Assembly (NCBI GenBank): GCA_002385605.1
Contig: DGDU01000046.1
Location: forward strand, 29,095 to 45,527
Direction of reading: 5' to 3'
DNA from: Christensenella sp. UBA3944
GTDB lineage: Bacteria > Bacillota > Clostridia > Christensenellales > DTU072
Length of the DNA stretch: 16,433 nucleotides
A program made the translations under genes and the position numbers. A model generated the notes under the pieces. It had not been told where the DNA came from. It did no database searches and worked only from the letters and a program-made list of their open reading frames with translations. Below, one piece after another: positions 7,409 through 14,066 of the stretch. The first letter of the stretch is position 1. Every line of letters begins with the position of its first letter.

Positions 7409-8150
7409 CGTCTATAAACTCTACGCGGATATCCCCGCCTTTTTTGTAGCCTTTAAGCTCCTTTACGACGCCCAGCACGGCGTTTTTAAGGATATTCTGC
7501 ACAAAAGGCACCATCGCGATTTCCTTCCCGCCAATTATAAGCGATACCTTTTTGCCCTTCAAGGCGCAGTTTTCCGGGCTCTCCTCGCCCTTAAGGCACT
7601 TCGCGAGAAAGCTCTTGCAGTCCGTACCGCACACCGAGCAGCACTCGGGGCCTACATCGGGCATCAGCGCGGGCGACTTTTCGAGAATGAGTTCTACTAG
7701 CCTTTCGGTTTCGGTTATGCCGTTTATTATAGGCAACCCTTTGTAAAAACCAGTATGGTTGTTGGCGAAACGCCCGCTTATGGCAATCGTCAGGGGCGTT
7801 ATTTCGGGCTCCTCGTCCTCCTTACAGCAGGAAATCTGGGGCACATTGGCGTCCCTCACCCCTTCTAAGGCCACAAACTCCTCCTTGTAATGCGACAGCA
7901 CTTCGTATATGTCCAGATGGCCCGTGTACATTATATCGGTTTCGTAATGGGCTCGGGCGGTTACCGTTGTAGCCCCCGCCTGCCTGTGCCTCCAGGTGTT
8001 TTTGCCTTCGGTGTCTATCTTAAAGGCCTCATAGTGTATCTCCTTAACCGAGCCCACCGAAAAGCCCCTTTCCTTAAGGGCGGCTATAACCTTTTCGATG
8101 ACGCTTGTCTTGCCCGACCCCGTAAGCCCTACTATACTGAATGCCCTCAT
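7395..8150 (-). CDS. mobB: MobB-like P-loop NTPase with C-terminal cysteine-rich domain
   Basis: A 251-residue cytoplasmic protein. The N-terminal part matches MobB, the GTPase that assists conversion of molybdopterin to its guanine dinucleotide: P-loop GLTGSGKTS at 8-16 and the motif DTEGKNTWRHRQAGA at about 46-60. The C-terminal ~85 residues carry Cys170, 171, 174, 178, 185 and 195, then GGKEIAMVPFVQ and a helix ending ELKG. I recall similar tails on archaeal MobB-like proteins, where an Fe-S cluster is plausible, but that is inference. No mobA or moa gene is visible. A strong AAGAGGAGG precedes the ATG, 15 bases after the ecfT stop. Its place behind an ECF transporter makes a role in handling the imported compound possible. 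Confidence 0.75.
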   Translation of the reverse strand: MRAFSIVGLTGSGKTSVIEKVIAALKERGFSVGSVKEIHYEAFKIDTEGKNTWRHRQAGATTVTARAHYETDIMYTGHLDIYEVLSHYKEEFVALEGVRDANVPQISCCKEDEEPEITPLTIAISGRFANNHTGFYKGLPIINGITETERLVELILEKSPALMPDVGPECCSVCGTDCKSFLAKCLKGEESPENCALKGKKVSLIIGGKEIAMVPFVQNILKNAVLGVVKELKGYKKGGDIRVEFIDDEGI

Positions 8151-8165
8151 CGCAAAACCTCCTCT

Positions 8166-8912
8166 TTACAGGCTGAAAAGCCCTCCGTAAATATACATAA
8201 ACGCCAGATATCCCGCCGTGAGCAGCACGGATATCACGATTACAACCCAGTCTTTTGCTGTTAGTTTCAGTTCCCTTAGCATCGTGCGCTTTTTGTGCGC
8301 CCCGAAGCCCCTCGAGCTCATCGCGAGGGCAAGCTCCCTGCTCTTTATTATACACCCCGAAATGGCGGGCGCGATAAGATATCCGTAAATCTTTATCTTT
8401 TTGCCTATGGGCATCTTTTTGATGTCTATGCCCCTCATTGCCATGGCGTTCATCCTCGAGCGGAACTCTTCCGAAAAAACAGGCAAAAACCTTAGCGTGA
8501 TTGCCGACATAAAGGCAAACTCGTAAGGAAGCCCCATCTTAAGAAGCCCGTCCGTCATCTCCCGCCCGTCCGACGAAGCCGCGATAAGCCCGGCGAAAAG
8601 TATAATGCCCATGCGGAGCACAAACTCTATGGCAAAGCCTATGCCCTTGGTGGTAAGAAGGTTGACGCTTTTTATGCTTATAAGCGTAGTGCCTCCCTTT
8701 ACCGTCAGGCTTTGCACAAAGGCGATAAACAGGATAAGCCACAGAAAGTGCCTAAGCCTCTTTATCGCGCCCATAATGTCCAGCTTCATTATTATATCTA
8801 CCAACGCCGCCGCCGCGAACACTATGGCAAGGTAGGCGATATCCTTCGCCAGCACCGCAAGCGAGGTTATAAGGATAATTATCAAAAGCCTTACGCGGGG
8901 GTCAAGCTTCAT
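8166..8912 (-). CDS. ecfT: ECF transporter transmembrane coupling protein EcfT
   Basis: A 248-residue membrane protein with several hydrophobic segments (about 8-40, 56-68, 92-112, 222-245) and a long cytoplasmic helical region. It contains the two short Arg-containing coupling motifs of EcfT, AMAMRG at 156-161 and AMSSRG ending at 202, which dock onto the two ATPases. EcfT links ATP hydrolysis to movement of the substrate-binding S component in the membrane. The start is supported by AAAGGGGGT upstream, and the ATG overlaps the end of the preceding ATPase gene by 11 bases. The set EcfA-EcfA-EcfT with a dedicated S gene in the same operon makes this a group-I-like (single-substrate) ECF transporter. 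Confidence 0.92.
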   Translation of the reverse strand: MKLDPRVRLLIIILITSLAVLAKDIAYLAIVFAAAALVDIIMKLDIMGAIKRLRHFLWLILFIAFVQSLTVKGGTTLISIKSVNLLTTKGIGFAIEFVLRMGIILFAGLIAASSDGREMTDGLLKMGLPYEFAFMSAITLRFLPVFSEEFRSRMNAMAMRGIDIKKMPIGKKIKIYGYLIAPAISGCIIKSRELALAMSSRGFGAHKKRTMLRELKLTAKDWVVIVISVLLTAGYLAFMYIYGGLFSL

Positions 8913-9552
8913 AAATCTTACCCCCTTTTAATGTAAGTATTTTGGGATTCTTTAAGGACTCCAAAAACTCTTTATCGTGCGTGATAATAAGCGCCCCGCC
9001 CGCAAAACCGTTAACAAAGTCAGATATAAACTCCCTTCCGCCCATATCTATCGCCGAGGTGGGCTCGTCCAGTATCAAAAACTTTACGCTTCTCGACATC
9101 ACCGTCGCTAAGGCAAGCCTTTGCTTTTCGCCGCCCGACATGGTGAGGGGGAAGCGCTCTTCCATTCCCTCAAGCCCGAAGTCTTTAAGGGTTTTCTTTA
9201 GCTCCTCTTTCTTTTCGTCGGTTAGCGCGCCCTCTATCTCGAAGGGGAAAGTCAATTCTTCCATCACGGTAGGGGCAAACAGCTGCATATCGGGGTTTTG
9301 GAAGAGGTAGCCTATGCTCTTTGCCCTCTGAGCCGCCGAAATCTTTCCGGCGTCCTTTCCGTCTATCGTTATGCTTCCGCCCGAGGGTTTAAGAAGCCCC
9401 AGAATAAGGTTGGCGAAGGTCGTCTTTCCGCTGCCGTTCGGCCCCAGCAAGGCGTAAATATTGCCTTCTTCCAGGACAACGCTCGCGCCGTCCAATACGG
9501 GGGCCGACTTTTTCTTATACGAGAAGGAAAGGTTATTTACTTCTATCTTCAT
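8902..9552 (-). CDS. ecfA: ECF transporter ATPase (EcfA type), second copy
   Basis: A 216-residue ABC ATPase with all motifs: Walker A GPNGSGKTT (37-45), Q-loop in FQNPDMQLF with Gln85 (typical of ECF/Cbi-type ATPases), signature MSGGEKQ (138-144), Walker B FLILDEP (158-164), D-loop SAID and H-loop His192. It should pair with the other ATPase to drive EcfT. It is short for the family because the C-terminal extension is reduced. Its ATG lies 20 bases inside the preceding ATPase gene, behind AGAGGGAAGG. Confidence 0.92.
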   Translation of the reverse strand: MKIEVNNLSFSYKKKSAPVLDGASVVLEEGNIYALLGPNGSGKTTFANLILGLLKPSGGSITIDGKDAGKISAAQRAKSIGYLFQNPDMQLFAPTVMEELTFPFEIEGALTDEKKEELKKTLKDFGLEGMEERFPLTMSGGEKQRLALATVMSRSVKFLILDEPTSAIDMGGREFISDFVNGFAGGALIITHDKEFLESLKNPKILTLKGGKIYEA

Positions 9553-10204
9553 AGTCCTTCCCTCTCTTTAACTCAATCACCCTGTGGGCTATCTCCAAGT
9601 CTTTGGGGTTATGGCTTACCATTATAACCCCGCCGCCCTCTTTAGCAAAGTTTATTAAGATATTTCTCACGATGTCTTTTTTGTCGGTGTCTATTCTCGA
9701 GGTTATTTCGTCGGCAATAAGAAACTTAGGCTTCATCGTAAGGGTGGAGGCTATGGCGACAAGCTGCTTTTCGCCCCCCGAAAGCCTGTTGGTCTTTGCC
9801 CCCAAAAGATGCTTTATGCCGCAAATTCCGGCGGCTTCCTCTATGCGCGCCTTTATCTCATCTCGCGGAAGCGCAAGGTTTTCGGGAGCGAAGGCAAGCT
9901 CCTCCGTCACAAGGGGCGAAAACAGCTGCATGTCGGGGTTTTGGAAAACAATGCCCACGCAGGCGCACCTCTCGGCTATGCCCATCTCCGGGAGCGCCTT
10001 GCCGCCGTAGTACACCTCGCCCGAAACCGCCGTTTCGTCTCCTTCTTCCATAAGCCCGGCAAGGCAGAGGCAAAGCGAGCTTTTGCCGCTTCCGTTGGGC
10101 CCCTTTATGGCAAGGATTTCGCCGCTTTCGGCCGAAAACGAAAGGTTTTTGAAAATAACCTGCCCGCCGAAGCTAAGGCTAAGGTTTTTTGCCGTAAGCC
10201 TCAC
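9533..10204 (-). CDS. ecfA: ECF transporter ATPase (EcfA type), first copy
   Basis: A 223-residue ABC ATPase: Walker A GPNGSGKSS (35-43), FQNPDMQLF with Gln88, signature LSGGEKQ (141-147), Walker B FLIADE (161-166) and H-loop His198. The Walker B is followed by ITSR where most ATPases have PTS. The start is a GTG whose bases form a GTGA overlap with the stop of the gene before it; GGAGGT lies at suitable distance. The two ATPases differ clearly from each other, so a heterodimer of EcfA/EcfA' type is expected. Confidence 0.92.
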   Translation of the reverse strand: MRLTAKNLSLSFGGQVIFKNLSFSAESGEILAIKGPNGSGKSSLCLCLAGLMEEGDETAVSGEVYYGGKALPEMGIAERCACVGIVFQNPDMQLFSPLVTEELAFAPENLALPRDEIKARIEEAAGICGIKHLLGAKTNRLSGGEKQLVAIASTLTMKPKFLIADEITSRIDTDKKDIVRNILINFAKEGGGVIMVSHNPKDLEIAHRVIELKRGKDYEDRSK

Positions 10205-10767
10205 TCTATGTTAACCTCCGTAAGCAGCTTGCAGCGGTTTTGGGAGTAGGCATCGGAGGCTTTTATCGAAACAAAGGGCCCGCCGTCCTCGGTATCCCTT
10301 GTGTAGCCTTTGCGGTCGATGCCCTCGGTAAAGGGCTGCCCGTTAACCTTGTAGGCGATAAAAATTTCGCCGTCCTTGCGGATATCCCTTCCTTCGTAAA
10401 TCTTTGTCAGCCCGTCAGAGCCCTTAAAAGTGGCAATCTCGATATCGTAAAGCTCGACACCCAGCGCGAGAAGTATTTTCTTTACCTCTATGCCCGAATA
10501 GGCCTTTTCTACGGGGTCGCTTACCGAAGTGTCATAAATGGCGGTAAACTCCTCCTCGGCTACGCCCTCAAGGGCAAGAAGCTCTTCTATGGTAAAGCTG
10601 CCGAGCTCTTCGCCGAAGGCGGTAATCTTTATCTTTTGCTCCTTGTAAAGCTCGCGGTTTTCCTCGTTGTTTTTGAGGTATAATGGCAGAAACACCGCGA
10701 AGGCGACAACAAGGGCGCCCACGATCGCTATCGCCATTATGGCCTGCTTGCTAAGCTTTTTCTTCAT
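10201..10767 (-). CDS. Membrane-anchored single-domain molybdopterin-fold-like protein
   Basis: A 188-residue protein with one N-terminal hydrophobic helix (about 9-30) after a lysine-rich start. It has no lipobox, so it is probably held by an uncleaved anchor facing outward. Residues ~46-188 look like a diverged sulfite-oxidase-type (Oxidored_molyb) domain: YSGIEVKKILLALGV, then FKGSDGLTKIY, AYKVNGQPF, GGPFVSI and a closing strand TEVNIE. In true Moco enzymes an early cysteine of the domain binds the metal; no cysteine is present there, the only one being Cys179. The function is unknown; it may pass substrate to the ECF complex encoded next (inference). The ATG follows the upstream stop with one base between them. 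Confidence 0.6.
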   Translation of the reverse strand: MKKKLSKQAIMAIAIVGALVVAFAVFLPLYLKNNEENRELYKEQKIKITAFGEELGSFTIEELLALEGVAEEEFTAIYDTSVSDPVEKAYSGIEVKKILLALGVELYDIEIATFKGSDGLTKIYEGRDIRKDGEIFIAYKVNGQPFTEGIDRKGYTRDTEDGGPFVSIKASDAYSQNRCKLLTEVNIE

Positions 10768-10768
10768 A

Positions 10769-12205
10769 TCAGCCCTCAAAAACATAGTACGGCACAAACA
10801 TATCAAGGGATGTGAACAGCCCGTGAGCGCCGTAAGCGTTGCCGCCCGCGTCATACAGCGTGTTGTGCCCGTGGTCGGGTACGATTATCACGGTGCCGTC
10901 GAAGCGCGAAATCAAATCCTCTATATAGCCCTCTATCTCGAGAAGCTTATCCTTAGCCTCGTCCGAAAGCGGCCCGTCCGAGTGGTTAACATCGTCTATC
11001 TCGTGGAAGTGTATGAATATGAGGTCGGCGCCGTCGTTTATCGCCTTTATGCCGTTCTGGTACGCCCTCTGGTCGGAGACCGAGTAGGTAACCTTATCGT
11101 TTACGCTGGTAATTATAAGGTTTCCTTTGCCCTCTATATAGGACACGCTCTTGCCTTGGTTCTCGGCGTACTTGAATATGTCGTCCACTTTAACGGGAAG
11201 TACGGCGCGGCTTTCGCCCTTGTCAAAATGCACGCCGTTTACAAAGGGGGATTGCCCCGTTACAATGGCGGCAAGGGCGACGGGGGATATCGAAAGATTG
11301 GTAGAGGCGGCTATCGCGGTGTTATCCCCCATTTTTAGCGTCGTCAGGTAGTCCTTAAAATGCTCCGCCTGCTGCAGCGAGAAGCCGTCGGGCAGTATAA
11401 ACATTACCTTTTTTCCGTCGTCCAGGGCGTTCTTCATATCGGCAAAAGCGTCAAGTATGAGCTTGTCGGCGTTAACGGCAAAGCCGAAAACGGGCTTATA
11501 TTCTTCACCTGTTTTGCATACCAGCTTACCGCCCTTCCAGTCGAGGGGGGCGCCGCCCGCGTCGGGCAGAATGTCGTAATCCTCAAAATACACGGCATTC
11601 TTTACTTTGTCGGTAAAATCGCTAACCGCAAAGCCCTTGCCTTTTTCGTACTTTTCGGCAATGTTTTCGCCGAGATGGTTTTCGGCAATAAAGTCAAAGA
11701 GCCTGAGCTTGGCGTTACCCCTGCTTACAAACACGGTGTCCGAAAGCGGGCTTACAATCCTGTAGCCCTCCGTCGCCTCGTTTTGGGTAATGACGGTAAT
11801 CTCGGCGATATCCTTTATTCCCACCACTTTGGGGTAGCCTATGCCCTTTGCGCATACCGCCCCGTTATCGTTGATGTAGATGTAAATATCCGAGGTAAGC
11901 GGGTATCTCACCACCGCGCTTACGCCGTCGGAGGCGGTTATCATAATCTTGTTGTCGGGATAAAGCATCTTTATGCCTTCGAGTATGCCCGAAAGCCCGT
12001 ATCCCTTGGCTTCGACGGTTTCGCCGTCGTCGTCATAAGAAAATTTAACCGCTTTAAGCTTGGCAAGGTCTGTTTCGGCTATCCCGCCCTCTATGTCGCC
12101 GTCTATCGTGAGAATGACGGGTTTAGAGTTGCATGCGAACAGGGCGAGCGCCGCCGCCAAGGCTATAAAGGCTATAATTATAAGCTTAACCTGCTGTTTT
12201 CTCAT
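10769..12205 (-). CDS. Lipoprotein: molybdopterin-fold-like domain fused to type I phosphodiesterase
   Basis: A 478-residue lipoprotein (lipobox ALFAC, Cys25). Residues ~28-140 form one diverged Oxidored_molyb-like domain (VILTIDGDI, then KGYGLSGILEG, ITASDGVSAVV) without a ligand cysteine. Residues ~262-478 match the alkaline phosphatase superfamily, nucleotide pyrophosphatase/phosphodiesterase type: PDG with Asp273, SISP with the likely nucleophile Ser305 or Ser307 before IVTG, DDVNH with Asp404/His408, PDHGH with Asp444/His445 and GAHG with His461. The two-metal site thus looks complete. It probably removes a phosphate or nucleotide from a substrate outside the cell. GGAGGA precedes the start, which overlaps the S-component gene by 20 bases; a longer frame upstream is rejected because the signal peptide starts here. 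Confidence 0.72.
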   Translation of the reverse strand: MRKQQVKLIIIAFIALAAALALFACNSKPVILTIDGDIEGGIAETDLAKLKAVKFSYDDDGETVEAKGYGLSGILEGIKMLYPDNKIMITASDGVSAVVRYPLTSDIYIYINDNGAVCAKGIGYPKVVGIKDIAEITVITQNEATEGYRIVSPLSDTVFVSRGNAKLRLFDFIAENHLGENIAEKYEKGKGFAVSDFTDKVKNAVYFEDYDILPDAGGAPLDWKGGKLVCKTGEEYKPVFGFAVNADKLILDAFADMKNALDDGKKVMFILPDGFSLQQAEHFKDYLTTLKMGDNTAIAASTNLSISPVALAAIVTGQSPFVNGVHFDKGESRAVLPVKVDDIFKYAENQGKSVSYIEGKGNLIITSVNDKVTYSVSDQRAYQNGIKAINDGADLIFIHFHEIDDVNHSDGPLSDEAKDKLLEIEGYIEDLISRFDGTVIIVPDHGHNTLYDAGGNAYGAHGLFTSLDMFVPYYVFEG

Positions 12206-12905
12206 CGGTGTTATCCTCCGAGGTTTCTTGCGGGGTTTCCCGCACACTTCCCAACGCTTCGGTTCTTTGGGTATCCGCCGCGGGTACCGGGTCGGCGCTT
12301 TGTGCGTCCGCAACGGGAATGGGCTCGGTTCTGGGCTTTGCCTTACCCTTTTTGAGTTTCAGAAGCCCCGTCTTTTTTGCCATGGCAAAGGCAAAGTTGG
12401 CTATCACCCCGCCAATCGCGCCCGACATCGCGGCGCCAAGAAGCGTAAACATCAGCGGGAAAAACGACAGTCTGAAGAACAGCACATTCGCGGCGAAGGT
12501 CCCCACAATGTTAGAGAGCGCGGTGCCCAGAACGAAATGCAGGATGTTGTAACCTTTTTTATTAAAGAAAAATACAATCTCCACAGGTACTGCGGGAAGC
12601 ATATACGAAAGTATAGTCCACACCCCATGGCTGCCGGGCGCGCCCGAGGTTATCATAACTATTGTCTGCACGGCGGCGACAATGAGAGCCGCCCCCCTCC
12701 TCCCCGTCAGGGCAATTGCGAGCGGAAGCCACATCATATAGAAGCCTCCCGCCAGCGCCCCGCCGGGGATTCCGAGGGAGCCCGTTATCATTCTCACGAG
12801 AGCCCCCGCGATTGTTTTAATAGCTATGCTTAAAGCGCAAAGCATAGCTATCAATATAAGGTCATATACGGCATACGATTTGAATATGCCCGTTTTTTTA
12901 CTCAT
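12186..12905 (-). CDS. ECF transporter S component, YkoE-like
   Basis: A 239-residue membrane protein with about six hydrophobic helices in residues ~12-178. GGFYMMWLPLAIAL followed by RRGAALIVAAVQTI and GSHGVWTILSYMLPAVPVEIVF resembles the YkoE family of substrate-binding S components, which in Bacillus are tied to hydroxymethylpyrimidine/thiamine uptake. The assignment to the ECF S class is firm from size, topology and neighbours; the substrate is not, since S components diverge. The last ~55 residues are an unusual hydrophilic Pro/Ala/Glu/Thr-rich tail with a repeated ADAQSADPVP/AADTQ pattern, predicted cytoplasmic. The ribosome site is weak. The gene lies 26 bases after a lipoprotein gene and overlaps the next. 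Confidence 0.75.
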   Translation of the reverse strand: MSKKTGIFKSYAVYDLILIAMLCALSIAIKTIAGALVRMITGSLGIPGGALAGGFYMMWLPLAIALTGRRGAALIVAAVQTIVMITSGAPGSHGVWTILSYMLPAVPVEIVFFFNKKGYNILHFVLGTALSNIVGTFAANVLFFRLSFFPLMFTLLGAAMSGAIGGVIANFAFAMAKKTGLLKLKKGKAKPRTEPIPVADAQSADPVPAADTQRTEALGSVRETPQETSEDNTDEKTAG

Positions 12906-12931
12906 AAATTGTGTTTTGCCTTTTGTTTAGC

Positions 12932-14029
12932 TTATTTCTTGATATAGATGTTTATCGTGGTTACATTCTTGAGGTTGTTACGGTAGGTCGAGGGGTTGGT
13001 ATCGCCTAAAGCGCTCATAATTCTTGTCTTGCCGTTGCCTTTGTCGTAAGCGACTACAACGCCGTCATTCGAGTCGACTTCGGCTTTGGTATACGCCCTC
13101 GCCGAATAATCGTCGGTTTCTTTGTCGTCGGAGCAGACAAACATTACAACGGTGTAATCTTCGACAAAAGACATCCACTCGTTGCTCTTATTAACTTTGC
13201 CGAGGTTGGCAAGTATGTCGCCCAGCTTGTAGCCGTAGTATGTGGTGGTGCCGTTCTTACCTTGATGCTCGTAGCTTATATAAAGGTTGGATCCGAGGTT
13301 GGCATAGCCTTCATCGTCTATTTTCCTCATGGTTTCGCCATCGGCATTGGGGGTCGAAAGGGCGAGGGTGTTGTTCTTTACGCTGTCGCCCGAGCGGTCC
13401 TCAAAATCTATCTTGAGGGTGTTTTCGTTTTCCCAGGTGAGCGAAAGGATGTAAGCGAGGGTTTGTTCGCCCTCGTTCTCGCCGCCTTGGCCGCCGTCGC
13501 CTTCGTCACCGCCCTCTTCTTCGGGCAAGGGGTTAATGATTATTTTCTTTGCGAACTTGGCAATGCTGTTTCTCGATTTGCTGGTCTTGTCGGAAATGAA
13601 CCTGGGGGCCTTTTCGTCGGCGGAAAATTCCTTGCCGTCCATAAAGCCAATGCTTATATAGGCGTTGTCGAGAGAGGTAATTTCGAAAACATCCTTATAG
13701 CCGTCGGAAGCGAATACCTTAACCGAGGATATCTCCGAGGGAAGCTCTATATTAAGCTTTTCTGCAATCGCCTTGAAGCTATACGCCACAAATACGCTGG
13801 TTTCCTCGGTGCCCACGCTGTTGGTAGTGGCCATCTCGACATTTTCCTGCTTGACGCCCTCGAGGGTTTCTCTGGTGACGGTGCCGAGCTTGGTTTCGCC
13901 ATTGTAGATTTCGATGTCGATCGTGAGATCTTCGGGGATGGCGAAGGGCTTGTTGCAGGCGGTTAGCGCAACGGCCGCGACAAGCGCGACAGCTATAATC
14001 AAAATAATCGATAGAATTTTCTTGGACAT
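12932..14029 (-). CDS. Lipoprotein with two molybdopterin-fold-like domains
   Basis: A 365-residue lipoprotein (lipobox ALTAC, Cys25). Domain 1 at ~34-166 reads as a diverged sulfite-oxidase-type domain: DIEIYNGETKLGTVTRETLEG, VAYSFKAIAEKLNI, VKVFASDGYKDVFEI, then strands ending KKIIIN. A Glu/Gly-rich linker (169-188) joins it to a second copy at ~190-365 with YYGYKLGDILANLGKV, ARAYTKAEV, VVVAYDKGNGKTRI and a final INIYIKK strand. The only cysteines are those of the signal region and Cys299, so no Moco-ligand motif is present. It is probably a surface substrate-binding or scaffold protein for the ECF system (inference). AGAGGAG lies well placed before the start. The gene follows the first operon gene after 37 bases. 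Confidence 0.62.
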   Translation of the reverse strand: MSKKILSIILIIAVALVAAVALTACNKPFAIPEDLTIDIEIYNGETKLGTVTRETLEGVKQENVEMATTNSVGTEETSVFVAYSFKAIAEKLNIELPSEISSVKVFASDGYKDVFEITSLDNAYISIGFMDGKEFSADEKAPRFISDKTSKSRNSIAKFAKKIIINPLPEEEGGDEGDGGQGGENEGEQTLAYILSLTWENENTLKIDFEDRSGDSVKNNTLALSTPNADGETMRKIDDEGYANLGSNLYISYEHQGKNGTTTYYGYKLGDILANLGKVNKSNEWMSFVEDYTVVMFVCSDDKETDDYSARAYTKAEVDSNDGVVVAYDKGNGKTRIMSALGDTNPSTYRNNLKNVTTINIYIKK

Positions 14030-14066
14030 GGCTATTCTCCTCTTTTTATTCTTTATTTTGTATTTC

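Noticed and set aside
11360..12355. Long open frame on the plus strand opposite the phosphodiesterase fusion gene.
   Set aside because: It is the mirror of a real gene with signal peptide and catalytic motifs. Its translation has no recognisable domain and no ribosome site.
13262..13966. Plus-strand open frame of 234 codons opposite the two-domain lipoprotein.
   Set aside because: It is antisense to a gene with lipobox and ribosome site. Its Val/Gly/Phe-rich translation is what the codon bias of the true strand produces.
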